The notes below the pieces were generated by a model. The model was not told the origin of the DNA, searched no databases, and saw nothing but the letters and a program-made list of their open reading frames with translations. From assembly GCA_047967505.1 (NCBI GenBank), contig CM106541.1: 64,000 bases of DNA. The stretch is one strand, 5' to 3'. Below, piece after piece: positions 21,124 through 33,299 of the stretch. The DNA is from Dipteris shenzhenensis (lineage: Eukaryota; Polypodiophyta; Polypodiopsida; Gleicheniales). A program made the position numbers and the translations under genes. Position 1 is the stretch's first letter. The number at the start of each line of letters is the position of its first letter.

Positions 21124-24085
21124 CTGATGCTCTTTCACAGATAGTCACTAAAAATCTTGACAAGAACAACTTCCAAGCATGGAAGTTTAGAATGGCGAAT
21201 TTCCTTAAGGGAAAAGGCTATTGGGAGTTCATTACTAGAGCTGAACAAGAACCAGTTATTCCTAATGTTCCCAATCAATAGGAGTTGCAGGCATTTAAAG
21301 GATGGCATGAGAGAGCCAAAAAAGTTATGTACTAGTTGTCTATCAGTATTTCAGATTCTATGATTGTGCATATTTAGGATGCAAGCACACCGAAGGAGGC
21401 ATGGGATACTTTGACAAAAATGTATAGCACAAATACACAATCCAAGAAAATGCAGCTCAAGCAGGAGTTGCATAATGTGCAGAGAGAAAATATGAGCATC
21501 AATGACTACCACATGAAGGTAAAGAAGATTGCAGATGCACTTGCTTCCATTGGGTCACCAGTGGAAGATGATGATTTAGTTTGTGTGACCTTGAATGGTT
21601 TAGGAAAGGATTATGCACAATTCCAGACATCCATTGCTGTCCATGAAAAATTTCCTGATTTTAAGGAGTTGATTGCTCTTCTGATTTCTGAAGAGCAGAG
21701 AAATGGTGCTTGATAAGAAACTGAATGAGACCGCCACTAAGCCTAGGGCTACATGAGATCAATGTAACAATCATGGAGGATTGAACCATACAAGAAAATC
21801 CATAACAGGAGATACAACAATGTACGCAACACTCAATCAATCTATTCCAATGCTTGATGAAAAATATAATGATAGACCTCATGCTTAAGCCTACTATGTG
21901 GCATCCTCTGATCCACATCCAACTTGTGGTGACCTTTGTCCCACATCTATCCATGTAGTCCACATCCTCTTATGTGGCTACCATAATTCCCACAAACATA
22001 CCCCGCTAGGGTACCAACACAATAGTGCTCCAATAGTTGGACATTGCACATTTCAACACCCTTCCTCAATGTATAATCATATGTGACCATCTCACCTATT
22101 ACCCCCAATGATTTGGCATTGCCAAACTCACTCTCTCAACACTCCCCCTCAATGACAAATTGGAGTGTTCAACAAATGTGTGTGCATGTGTCTACCAATC
22201 TAGACACCTAACATTCACTTTGCACATCATGCTATGCGGGTGGAACACCCAAGTGCTTTTTGGACATCTACCATAATTCCCACAAACATACCCCTCTAGG
22301 GTATTAACACAATAGTGCTCCAATAGTCCAATAGTTGGACATTGCACATTTCAATAGTGCTTCTTCAGGGGAACTTCAAAAGAAACTGTCTTCTACTCAA
22401 ATGCTGGAAGAGGTAGAGGCAGAGGTAGAGCAGGCCGACCTGGAGGCCATGGCATAAATTAGAATATGCAGCAAATTCAAGAAAACCAGTCTTATGGAGG
22501 AGGACATGGTAACCTTAGAGGCAGGGGGAGCCAAAGACGTCATGGTGGATGGCAGAGAGGCCAAAATGCAAATAGCAATGTTAAATGCTATTATTATGGT
22601 AAAATGGGTCATATGGCTAAAGATTGCTATAAAAAGTAGAATGACATTATGAATGGAAAATTGTAGCAAGGCAATTATGCATCCTCTAGTAGACGGGGTG
22701 ATGACAGAAATGAGCATTTGTTTATGGTGCAGCTCATGACTAATTCTATGACAAGTGCAGAAGAAAGTAATGATGTGTGGTATGTTGACTTAGGTGCATC
22801 AAACCACATGACAAGTCATGCAGAATGGATGCAGGATGAAAGGAAAATGGAAAAACTAGGATTTATGGAGACTGGTGATGATACTGGACATCCTATTATC
22901 AGATTGGTAAAATTCCTTTATCTACGTAGGATGGGAAAAAGAAATACCTGTCTGATGTATCTCATGTCCCGAATGCCACCAAGAACCTGGTTTCTATTGG
23001 TCAAATGGTTGAGCAAGGCTTACAGGTCAGATTTAATCCTCATGGATGCTTTGTTGAGAATATGAAAAATAAAGGTCGCTTGATAGCAAAAGGAAAGAAG
23101 AAGGGCAGGATGTTTACGGTGGATGTGGACATGCCTGAATTGAGTGCAGCAATGTTTGCACATGGGATCGGTGTAGTTGCGGATATTGATATCTGGCATA
23201 AACGCATTGGTCATGTTAAAGTACAATGACTTAAATTAATGTAGGCCCAAAATATTGTTGCAAGATTGCCTAAGTTCAAGGTTGCAGAAACGCATAAGGT
23301 ATGTGAAGCCTATCAATTTGGAAAACAGGCGAGGAAACCATTTCCTAGACATGTTTAAGTGAGTAAGAGGCCATTGGAATTAATCCACTCTGATGTGTGG
23401 ACTACTAAAGCTGCGTCTATTGGAGGCTGTCATTATTTTGTCACTTTTATTGATGACTACAAAAGAAAAGTTTGGGTGTATTTTATGAAAAATAAAAGTG
23501 AAGTGCTTGGGCATTTCAAAGCTTTTAAAGCTATGGTTGAAAAAGAAATAGGCTTGCAAATAAAATGCCTAAGGTCAAATGGAGGGGGAGAGTACCTCTC
23601 AAATGAGTTTGCAAGGTTCCTGCAGGAGCATGACATAAAGCAGCAATATTCATGCAGTCATACCCCACATCAAAAATGGACTTGCAGAAAGGAAAAACAG
23701 GCATATTGGAGAGGTAGATCTCGTGCCATGCTCAATGAAAAAGACCTGCCAGATTTATATTGGGCTGAAGCAATTGCTACAACAGTCTACATAATGAACA
23801 GGACTCCCACTATAGCAATACATGGCATGACGCTAGAGGAGAGGTATACTGGTAGGAAACCAGATATTTCTCATCTGAAAGTTTTTGGTTGCATTGTCTA
23901 TGTTCATGTTCTAGATGAGTTGAGATCCAAGTTGGATCCAAAAGCTGAGAAGTGCATCTTTATTGGATATTCTCTGCAACAAAAAGGGTATAGATGCTAT
24001 AAACCTTCTACTCATAAGTTTATAGTGAGCAGAGATGTTGTTTTTTATGAGATGAGCAGCTAGTATAAACCAGTAAATGTGATTG
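21124..24085 (+). pseudogene. Ty1/copia gag-protease-integrase remnant
   Basis: The gag part (DKNNFQAWKFRMANFLKGKG, then MYSTNTQSKKMQLKQELHNV) is of the UBN2 type. It is interrupted at 21711-22356 by an insertion, then continues into an Arg/Gly-rich region and the zinc knuckle CYYYGKMGHMAKDC (second Cys lost). The protease reads WYVDLGASNHMT, where DSG has become DLG. The integrase has HSDVW, an LRSNGGGEY (Asp changed to Asn) and a frame disturbance at the TPHQ motif, then VFGCIVYVHV. RT and RNase H are absent after 24085. Two catalytic changes and several stops make it non-functional. Confidence 0.85.
21711..22356. mobile_element. Insertion inside copia gag, likely a solo LTR
   Basis: GTGCT at 21706-21710 is repeated at 22357-22361. 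Removing the insert restores gag (...NGA joined to SSGELQKK). It begins TG, is about 646 bp, has no coding content and contains an internal direct repeat of about 90 bp ('taccataattcccacaaaca' at 21980 and 22269). A 5-bp duplication with a TG start fits an LTR, though the end is not a clean CA. Confidence 0.65.
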
Positions 24086-24153
24086 ATGATGAAGCCCTCG
24101 TTTGATTCTCCTACGATCACAAAGGAGGAGGAGGCACTCACAACGGAAAAGTT

Positions 24154-24525
24154 GTGACCGTCGAAAAGGAGGTGGCGAGCATGGAGAGGATGGAATACTT
24201 GCAAGTGCACTCGCTCGAGGAAGGGAAGCCATACTACATGGGGATGTTTCTCGACGCAGCTTATCAAGAAGCTCCGAGAGAAATGCACAATTTGTTCACA
24301 GCTCCTCCCATCGTGCATGTCGTGCAACAGATCAGATTGCTAGCTCCCAATAGTTTCAAGATCATCAAGACCATCCATGGCCATTCTCCCATTGATGTTC
24401 TTTGCTCCATGCAGCACGATCCGACACCATGCTGCTCGAAAATCTTAGGTGCGACAGCACATGCGCTATACCCCGTTCAAGTGTGTGCAGTGCCGCACAC
24501 ATTGAAGGTGTTAATTGAGGTATAA
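24154..24525 (+). CDS. Short open frame of unknown nature
   Basis: 123 codons starting MTVEKEVASMERMEYL and ending LKVLIEV. I recognise no family. It lies just past the copia remnant where RT should be, and a Pro/Cys-containing stretch (HDPTPCCSKIL) is not typical of RT. It may be a chance frame or a remnant of an unidentified element. Confidence 0.2.
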   Translation: MTVEKEVASMERMEYLQVHSLEEGKPYYMGMFLDAAYQEAPREMHNLFTAPPIVHVVQQIRLLAPNSFKIIKTIHGHSPIDVLCSMQHDPTPCCSKILGATAHALYPVQVCAVPHTLKVLIEV

Positions 24526-25905
24526 AAGGAGAAGGATGGGGAAGGGATGGAAGAAGGAAAGGTTTCGAGGGTGGAAATGGTGATGCGAGCTACTCTTCAC
24601 CTATGAGCACTGCAAGCTTATATCCTTTCTTGGAGGCCTTTTTATCATAGCTCCTCTTCCCCGATAGAAATGTTAAAAGCAAGAAGAGTTGTGTCCTATG
24701 TGTCATTCCCTACCAAAGCTTAGATTGGAGCCTATGTACCACCATTGTTTGTGTTATACGAGATGCAGATATATGATTTAGCTATATGTGGCTTCAAGAT
24801 TGTTGACCTCCACTGAGCTCCTTCATGAGCTAATTCGTTGTGAAGCACTGCATCCTTGTTGTGGAGTGAGCTCTACATCTCTACTGATCCACAAGGAATT
24901 GCCATTAAGCTATTCAATGTGTGCTTGCTCTATATACAAGCCATTATGCTCAATGGCCATCCTCTTCAAACTTGCTCGAGCTACTTCTTTCTACGTTTTT
25001 TGCTTGTAGGCGCAGGTAGAGACACACGAGGTTCTGTGAAGCTTTTCTTCCAAGATTTGTCTCTTATGCAAACTTCTTCCCCTCATCATTCTAGATTTTG
25101 TTGAGCTCTTAATCTCTTCAAGCTTAACCTTCTACACCACAAGCTTCAATCTTGCACTGAATCTCCTCCTCAAATGCTATGCTAACAATGACACCCCTCC
25201 CATGTTTCTCTCCTGCTATTTCCCTTGTTGTCTCAAACTTTTCTCATCATCATGAGTTCCCCAAAACACAACACCTTGGTGAGGCCAAACATTCTGATGA
25301 AAAATCTTTAATCTTCTCATACAAAATTGTTGAAGATGAAACTTGCACCTAGTGAAAGGTGACATCCATTGTAGTTTTGTTCTACATGACAAGGATGAGA
25401 GGGTTAAACAATGGTTAAATGCATCGCTCTTGTAAACTAGGCTGGCATGCCCCAATTAGGGGGACGTCAAAAAGAGCATTCCATGAAATCATATTTGGGG
25501 TATTTCAAAATGACCAGTCACATGAAAGCATATCCAGCTTAATGGTATACATCAAACTCTCTTTAAGATACTCCTTTTGGTAATATTTATGGATTGATTT
25601 TTTTTAATGCTTCAATACCACCAAGATCTTCACAAATATGGCCTAGCCATACTCTTGTACTATTATGTGAATTGGAGTGAATGCACTCTGCTTGAGCTTT
25701 CCATCAAGTTAAGTAGTGGTTCTAGTGCACATTAAGTGCTTTTGAACACACCTAAGATGCATGGTGTTGTTTTGGAGTTGGGTAAATGGCTAGGAAAAGA
25801 GTCTCATGTAAAAGATGTTCATTACAAGAAGTCCCTCTTTTGTTGTGGTGATGCTACAACCTCATGAGGATGACATGTGAATTAGATGGAGAGAACCTAG
25901 AAGGC
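24526..25905. other. About 1.4 kb without a recognisable gene
   Basis: Short frames at 24788-25104 and, on the minus strand, 25216-25455 show no motif I can name. No LTR, primer site or tandem repeat stands out. Confidence 0.4.
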
Positions 25906-25984
25906 ATGCACTACAAGGCATAGGCCCTTTTCTGACAAAAATACCGATGTTTTTTACACTATTTTTTTTTTAAACGGGCACAAA

Positions 25985-26190
25985 CGTCGTTATAAGCATT
26001 GGAAAAGAACGATCGCTATAAAGTGTCACTAATAAACATCGCTATATAGTGACATTGGTAATCGTCGCTATATAGCGGCACTGGTAAACGTTGCTATATA
26101 GCGATGATTAACAGAACTTTAAAAAAAACATTAGTGGGACTAAACAGGGCCATAGCAAGCCCTATTTTGCCTCACTTTTTTTTTTTTTGG
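25985..26190. repeat. Decayed left array and hairpin of CACTA copy 2
   Basis: Motifs such as 'atcgctatatagtgac', 'gtcgctatatagcggc' and 'gttgctatatagcgat' are one or two transitions away from the copy 1 palindrome, mostly at CG positions. The hairpin arms 'gtgggactaaacaggg' and 'ccctattttgcctcac' follow at 26140-26180. Confidence 0.75.
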
Positions 26191-26419
26191 TAATTACAAA
26201 AAGAAGTTTTTTATTTTAAAATTTCCCTTGCGAAAAGGGTGATACACAATCGCTCAAATGAAATGATGGAGCAACAAAAGCATATACATGTCGAAGATAT
26301 ACAACATTGTTTGTTACAAAATTACCCTTTTGAAAAGGTTGATACAAAATCGCTCAAATGAGCTGATATACAAGATGATATACATGGCGAAGTATATGCA
26401 AACTACTGCTACTACTACT

Positions 26420-27987
26420 ACTCATTCGAATCGTCATCGTCCTCCTCCTCGTCCTTGTCTTGCTGGCTTGTGATCCTTGGTCCTCGTGAGTCTTACCTGC
26501 TTCCTGACCCTCGCCGAGTGTGCCTGATCCCCCTGGCCCTCGTGATCGCTTGCCTCCGATGATGGGATGCTCGAGCTTTGACCCTAAGAGTGAAACCATA
26601 TTAATTGAAAATTAGATTGGGACTTAAAGAATAAAACAATTTAAAAAGTGAGATTACAAGTAGGAGTAGACTTATACCGTGTGAGCAGCTACCTTAGCCC
26701 AATCGATCATCGTTCCCATTGCATCCTACTCAATAAACCACGGCTTTGTTCCTATGCGAAACGCACGCCGCGTCTCTACATCTGTAGGAAGATGACCCAT
26801 CACAACTTGCTGTGGATCCAATTTACAAGAGTTAGATAAAGTGCATGTAATATGTAGTAAAACAAATAGAACAATACATTAAATGAGAAGAAGTAGACTT
26901 ACCACAGTTGCCTCGAATGCCAACCATCCGCCTGCACCAAAGTGTGAAGTACCTACGGCATCCAACCGTCTCTTCGCAGCCCTCCTCTGACCCTCGAACA
27001 TTTCGGGATGGTCCCTATTCTGCTTCTTGAAGAACTTCCAATCAGCTTTGTCTGCCTAGCTGGGTTTAGCCATCCCCTTTCCGATGGAAGTATGCAAGGT
27101 TGATCTACGATGCTTCAAGACCAAACCCATGTGCTCTTGCATATAATTCTCATTTAACTCCCAATTTGGCTGGTTAGGGTATTTTTATTTTAATTCATCG
27201 ATGACCGCCTACTTCTTTTGGTCATCTTGATACTGCCAATCAGTAGCAATTCTGCTCTTGAAGTGATGGCTCATCAACCGCCTCATGGTGGCCATAATTG
27301 CTTTGCCCTTTCTATCTTCTATTATCTCTCTGACAACCGTGATTTGATAGGAGAGGTCCTCGACTACGTAAGGAGGACTCATGTTAGTGGCAGAGTCAGA
27401 GCGAGTGGAAGCTGTGCGAGCGGTTTCGAAGCGAGGAGTAGCAGTGGGAGTAGGAGAGGGCAAGGGACATGACTGATACTGTGTCTTGGGACCAAGTGGA
27501 GACCTATAGGGATGTGAGTATGCTGACTCGTCTACATCCCCTGAGTCAGCACAACATAAACGGCCCCTCCTACTCTTCCTTCCCTTATAATAGGCACGTG
27601 CGGGTGATGACCCCTCGGTCGAAGGGGCACAAGGGGATGGTTGGGAAATAGGTCCAGCCTTCAGTGTAGGAGAGGGAATTGCTGAGGTCCTCTGAGATAA
27701 CAGATAGAAGAATCTCGCTACCTCCTCATCGGACATCTATGCTATGAACTCGTCGAAACTCTCAACAAAGACATGGGCTACTAGCAAAGGAGTTCCCTGA
27801 GGGGTACTCGCAGTGCTATGTCCGAGAGGAGTCGGGCTAGGGGTAGTCGCAGGGGTAGGCCCTGAGATGTCACCTCAGAGGAATCAAAGTCCTCTGGAGC
27901 ATAGAGATCATGATGTCTCCTCCTGCGAGGCTGTCCGTACTCATCGGACATGCGACGTGATCCCATGTCTAACGTAGACACAAACAC
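26420..27987 (-). pseudogene. TNP1-like gene of CACTA copy 2 (broken)
   Basis: The start MGSRRMSDEYGQPRRRR (27966) and the body SDEEVARFFYLLSQRTSAIP, GEIIEDRKGKAIM and MRRLMSHHFKS match copy 1 at high similarity. Frames change near 27830 and after QYQDDQKK at 27209, and later exon sequences (about 26690-26820 and 26420-26580) are present but shifted. The gene cannot make a full product. Confidence 0.75.
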
Positions 27988-28079
27988 GAAAACAAAAAAT
28001 TAAAAAAAAACATAAACATAGGCATAGCCATAGGCATATACATATGCTTATGATCGAAAGAGGGGGAAGAGAGGGAGAA

Positions 28080-28690
28080 AGCTTATGCTCATGCTCATGC
28101 TTATGCTTATGATTATGCATGAGCATATGAGCATAAAAGAAAAAGAGGGAAAGGAAACAAAGCATATGCTTATGCTTATGCATGAGCATATAAGCATAAA
28201 AGAAAAAGAGAGAAAGCTTAAGCATAAAAGAAAAAGAGAGAGCATAAACATAAGAGAAGGAAAAGGGGAAAAGAAATTGAAAGAGGGAAAAAAGAAGAGA
28301 AGGAATGGAGGGAAAAAGAGATTGAAAGAGGGGAAAAAAGAAGAGGGGAAAAGACACTGAAAGAGGGAAAAAAGAAGAGAAGGAAAGGAGGGAAAAAGAG
28401 ATTGAAAGAGGGGAAAAAAGAAGAGGGGAAAAGAGACTGAAAGAGGGAAAAAAGAAGAGAAGGAAAGGAGGGAAAAAGAGATTGAAAGAGGGGGAAAAAG
28501 AAGAGGGGAGAAGAGACTGAAAGAGGGAAAAAAGAAGAGAAGGAAAGGAGGGTAAAAGAGATTGAAAGAGGGGAAAAAAGAAGAGGGGAAAAGAGATTTA
28601 AAGAGGGAAAAAAGAAGAGGGAAAAAGAAGAGAAGGAAGAGGAGAAAAGAGGGGAAGAAGAGGGAAGAGAGGGGAAGAGAGGGGAAGAGA
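28080..28690. repeat. Purine-rich 80-bp tandem array in CACTA copy 2
   Basis: After a short gcttatgc-type stretch (28080-28210), the plus strand is almost pure A/G. A clear 80-bp period is seen from repeated 'gactgaaagagggaaaa' marks near 28356, 28436 and 28516. It occupies the same place as the 2340-4720 array of copy 1. Long Ser/Phe/Leu/Pro frames on the minus strand are artefacts of the polypyrimidine strand. Confidence 0.85.
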
Positions 28691-28850
28691 GGTTTCCTAT
28701 GCCCATCACTATAGCTAGCGCTTAAGGCACTAGTTGCAGGCCAATGCAAATAACAAAAGGAAAAAAGAGGAAGCACTTTCTTACCTGGAATAGTCCCACT
28801 CGGTGTTTTGTGGATTGGTCCTACAAAAGAGAGAAAACATAGCATTTTTC
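28690..28850 (-). promoter_or_regulatory. Conserved near-palindrome and leader block, CACTA copy 2
   Basis: 'tcctatgcccatcact' followed by 'gctagcgcttaaggcactag' and a minus-strand donor in 'cttacctgg' repeat the block at 4710-4925 with few changes. Confidence 0.55.
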
Positions 28851-29334
28851 AAATAACTAGTTAGAGGAAGGAGGAGTTAAAGAAGCAACTTCTCAAAGGG
28901 ATTGGATTGAGGAGACAAGGAGAAAGAGGAGGAAGAGAAATACAAAAAAGACTAGAAGAGGTGAGTCTTCTTTCTTTCACAAAATCTCGTTTTTTGTCTT
29001 TAACCCTTGAAAATCAAGCATGAAAACTAGCACATAGCCTTAGCAATCCAAGGAGAAACATGCTTCAACACTCATAAAATGAAATCTCACAAAAAAGGAA
29101 CCTACATTGCTCAAAGAGACTCACCTTCTTGAAAAACTTCTTTTCACACAAGCAAAGAGGGAGAAGGGTGGAGAGGGAGCACAAATGTTAGGAGAAGGGT
29201 GAGTAGTGGTGAGGAGTGGAGAATAGAGAGGAGGAAAGCGAGGTCATTGGATATAGGTGGGAGGAGAGACTGCTTTTCTCAGAATAGAGATTGCTAAAGA
29301 AAGTGCCGCATCATGGGGTTTCGAGTTATAGCCC

Positions 29335-29460
29335 ACAACGTCACTATATAGCAACGCTTATATTTAAAAGCGTTGCTATATAGTGATAGAACAGAGCAAA
29401 ACGTCGCTATATAGCAATGGAATAGAGCAAAATGTCGCTATATAGAGACGCTTCAAGACA
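29335..29460. repeat. Decayed internal palindrome cluster, CACTA copy 2
   Basis: Five degraded versions of GTCGCTATATAGCGAC (for example gtcactatatagcaac, gttgctatatagtgat). Changes fall mainly at CG dinucleotides. It sits between the two divergent genes as in copy 1. Confidence 0.7.
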
Positions 29461-29553
29461 CTTATTATTTAAAGTTAAAAAAGCTTATAGATGCTATTTT
29501 ATTATTGTTAATATATTTCCTTACAACTTATGTTGTGATTTTATAAGTGTGCA

Positions 29554-32232
29554 GATGGAAGGGACGAGTGGAAGCTTGTCAGGCAGATGATGCGCCAATG
29601 CCCGGGAGCACAAAGTGGCTTACAGAGAGGTTGTATTATCATTGCACTCATTGCAAGCGAGAAGTACGACATCAATGTCGTATTATCATGCACCACTTGC
29701 GGATGTATGGGGAGGAGCCCGAACCAGTACCCACCATTGGTATTGCACATGTTGATGGATTATTGGTAAGTCAAAGCTATTTAAGTTCATGGTTAATATT
29801 GGATACCATCATGATACAAAGCCTTGATACAAGATCTTATATTTACACAAAATCTTAAAAGAGGATGAGGAGGCTGATGAGGGTACGCATATACCTTCAC
29901 ACTTTGAGCAAGACTGTAGTCTCCTGGATGATGACGAGGGTATGGTCGACATGATGGATTCTATTTTTAGGGGCACTACATCCCATGTACACATGATGTC
30001 AGAGTCTAAGGTCAAAATGCAAGAGTTGCAATCAACACAGTTGTACGAGGGTGCTAGGATGTCTAAACTACGCGCTTGTCTCTCAATCTTGAATCTGCAA
30101 GTATGGGTGGTCGGATACAAGTGTCTCGGCCCTAATGAGGTTAGCCCTTGCATTAATTTGTCTCATTATTTGGATATTGTTTGTTTTGAGAATCATCATG
30201 TATGGATTAGTGTACCGAATCATCATTATTCGAAGCCTATGTATGTTTGAATTGTGATAGGTTGCTCCAAAAGATGTTGCCTATACCAAATGCCATACCC
30301 GCATCGAGAGATGAAGCGAAGAAGATGCTAACAACGGTGGGTATGGATTATGATACCATCCATGCTTGCCGTAATGACTGTATTCTCTTTCGTCATGAGC
30401 ATGGAGATTTGGCTAGTTGTTCGAAATGTGGAGAACAACGATATAGAGATGACTTACAGGGGGTGAGCAGATACCGGTAAATGTCTTGAGATGCTTTCCC
30501 ATCATTGCAAGAATACAGCACATGTTCCGATGCAAATCCATAGCAGAGTTGATGACATGGCATGCATCTTATTGGTCCACTGATGACACATTGAGGATTC
30601 CCACAGATTGTGTAGCTTGGAAGCACATAGACAATCAGTGGCCGAACTTTGCAAGGCAGCCATGCAACTTATATCTTGGGCTCGCCATGGATGCCGTGAA
30701 TCCTTTCGAGTTACGCTCGACATCTTAGTCAACATGGCCCATAATCGTTGTGAATTACAATATCCCACCATGGCTAAGAATAAAAAAGGGACACCTCATG
30801 CTTGCACTACTTGTGCTAGGGAAGTACAAGGCAAAAAATATGGACATGTACATGGCACCTTTGATAGAGGAGTTATAGATATTATGGAAAGAGGTGCGGG
30901 TCTTTGATATTTCCAGAGCTCCTAGACATACTGATGATATTTTGGTCAGGGGTATCTTGATGTGGACCATGCATGACTACCCAAGATATGAAGAGTGCGT
31001 AGGTACATGGTTGTGTCTCTACATGTATAATATAGGATTATGCTTTTATGACTCTCTTTCGCATGCATGTCTTATACTAACACATTCATGCACGTGTGCA
31101 GGACCTATTACAAGCGGGTACCATCCTTGTCCTATTTGTGGATCGGGTTTGAAATCACTTGCACGATACTCCAAACATATGAGGAAAAATGTTTATGAAG
31201 GTCATGCTCGATACCTTCCGGTGGACCATCTCGCACGTGGAGGTCAGCTTGATCCACCACCATCATATTTGAAGGCAAGTGACTAGATTCAGGCTTGGAG
31301 GATGAATGGAGAGGAACCTCGTCCTGGTATGAAGAGGCTATTGATCTTTCACAAGCTTACTTATTGGGGTCAGTTATAAATCAATCATCTCTTGGATCCC
31401 ATGCATATCTTCAAGAATGTAGGGGCTACTATTTGGGCACACTTGGTTGGTTCCAAAGACTTGAGAGGAGTGCAAGAAGACTTGCGTGCTATTAATATGA
31501 TGTCTCATTTGTGGCCCCAAGTGCATGCTTTGGGAAAAATTGTCCTCCCGAAAGCCACATGGATCCTCTCTACGAGGGAGGAGGCAGTGATTAAGGCTGA
31601 CATTACCTCTTTTCAAACACCGACAGGGTACATGTGTTGCTTGAAAGGAGCATTTTCAAAGAACAATAAGCTTAGTGGGCTCAAGTTCCATGATTGGCAC
31701 AAGGTCTTACAAGTATTCTAAGCTATAGAATTAGTGTATTGATAATCGTGATGCATTGGCGTAATTATAATTATGTTATATTGTTGACATGACTTCTTTG
31801 TTGCTTTGATAGTTCATCCTCCCAGTTACAATAAAAGGGTGCTTACAAGAAGATGTTAGAAATGCTATATTGAAGATCAGTGGTATTGTGAGATATGCTT
31901 ACTATCAAATCGCATTGATTGCATTTTCTTCAATTTAAGTTGAATAATATGTAGACTGATTATGAAAATATCTTACATGGACATGTGAAATAGGTGGATA
32001 TCTCAAAAAGAGATCTCCATATTGAGCATCGAGAAGGCTAGGGTGGAATCCATTAAAGCCATATTCTTGCTTGAGAAGCACTTTCCCTCGAGCATTATGA
32101 CAACTCAAGTCCACTTGCTTGTGCACATAGTTGATGAGGTGGATATTGTAGGTACCGTTCATAGTCGGTGGATGTTTTTTCTCGAGTGGTTTATGAAAGA
32201 TTTTAATGGATTTGTAAGACAAAGAGCAAATC
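29554..32232 (+). pseudogene. TNP2-like transposase of CACTA copy 2 (stops, 3' truncated)
   Basis: It matches copy 1 exon by exon: CHCTHCKREVR, MDSIFRGTTSHVHMMSESK, HACRNDCILFRHEHGD, LAMDAVNPFELRSTS, SGYHPCPICGSG and LLDPMHIFKNVGATIW. In-frame stops lie at the W of STSW (TAG near 30727), in EELxILW (near 30876) and in KASDx (near 31285). Each is explained by G-to-A or C-to-T. The coding sequence ends abruptly in FNGFVRQRA at about 32228. Confidence 0.85.
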
Positions 32233-33121
32233 AATAGACACTGCTTACATGAAGACATTCTCAATATCTTGGCTATTTCATTAACTAATTATTATAGCAT
32301 ATGTCCATTTGCAGTTGATTGTAGAAGGACTGCATTGCGGATTGTGGATCTCAACTCACATGACCTACATACTCTTAGTGTCATTAAGAACTATGAGAGT
32401 TGAAAGAAAGAGGAAACAATGAGAGTAGAAGAAACATAGAAGGGTGACAATGGAGTACATGACTTTGACGAAGAGGAAAAACACAAAATCTCATTTGAGG
32501 TTGTGAAAATCTTCAAGTAGAGAACTGAAGGCATTGCTATAGAAGTGAGATGAGAAATCTGGAATCAAGTTATTTAATATCTGGTGTTGTTATGGCATGA
32601 CATGTTTTTTATGATACTCTAGAAAAACTCATGAACTCGCTATAAAAAAACTCGCTATAAAGTAAACCTTTTTAGGTTGCACACGGCTATGAGCAATGTA
32701 AATTTCCTCTCAATAGAGTTGATGATGGTGCTCCTCTTGCCTTTGGCTGGTTGCTGGATGAAGAAAAAAGGAGGAGCCCAAAGAAATGAACGTGAACCAA
32801 CCTTAGAAACTAGAGATATCTGAGTGCAGGTACCTTACAAAAACTTACACCTCTCCCTCACACTTAAAATGAGAGTAAGTGAAGCTTCTTGAAGCAGAAT
32901 CGAAAGCTTATTGATCCAAAATGAAGAGGGAGAAGAGATCTACAAGAAGAGCTGAAGATGACTCATGAAGGAGGTTTTGTCACCTCAATGGATCAAGGTT
33001 TTGCATACCTCATGGAAAAATAGCTTGTGCTCTCTCTAACAGAAAACTCTTTCAAAGGAAGATGCCTCATGTAAGGACATGTAAGGAGGTCACTCATGAA
33101 GGGAGTAGGAGCGTGCCATCA
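32233..33121. other. No gene seen; probable internal part of a minus-strand LTR element
   Basis: The stretch lies inside the primer site at 33122-33133, so it should be leader or gag of a minus-strand element. I find no gag or pol motif, so it is either decayed or non-coding. Confidence 0.35.
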
Positions 33122-33133
33122 GCTCTGATACCA
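33122..33133 (-). promoter_or_regulatory. Minus-strand primer-binding site (initiator tRNA-Met) at an LTR junction
   Basis: gctctgatacca is the reverse complement of TGGTATCAGAGC. It is followed at once by TGATGAATTGG at 33134, the expected TG end of an LTR read on the plus strand. So a minus-strand LTR element has its 5' LTR from 33134 rightward. The other LTR edge was not found. Confidence 0.7.
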
Positions 33134-33238
33134 TGATGAATTGGGGAGTGAGAGAGAGGGATGGACAGTGCACATGATATAGCCACCTATACATTATGTT
33201 GTATTGAACATAAACATGAGTATATACATATGAACCCC

Positions 33239-33268
33239 TTAGGGTTAGGGTTAGGGTTAGGGTTAGGG
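33239..33268. repeat. Five tandem TTAGGG units
   Basis: A perfect (TTAGGG)5 run between 'aacccc' and 'ttttcccc'. Most land plants have TTTAGGG telomeres, so the six-base unit is notable. It lies just inside the proposed LTR. Confidence 0.9.
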
Positions 33269-33299
33269 TTTTCCCCTAATGCCCTATCTAGATGCTACA

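Larger units (their letters stand above)
25909..32232. mobile_element. CACTA transposon copy 2, truncated and decayed
   Basis: It begins CACTACAAGGCATAGGCC at 25909 and follows copy 1 closely through TNP1, array, leader, internal cluster and most of TNP2. Homology stops in the middle of the GFVRQRA motif at about 32232; the DUF4216 part, right array and right end are missing. No intact GTCGCTATATAGCGAC remains, and both genes carry stops. It is an older relative of copy 1. Confidence 0.88.

Noticed and set aside
28048-28845. Minus-strand Ser/Phe/Pro frames in CACTA copy 2
   Set aside because: Same reason: 80-bp purine repeat.
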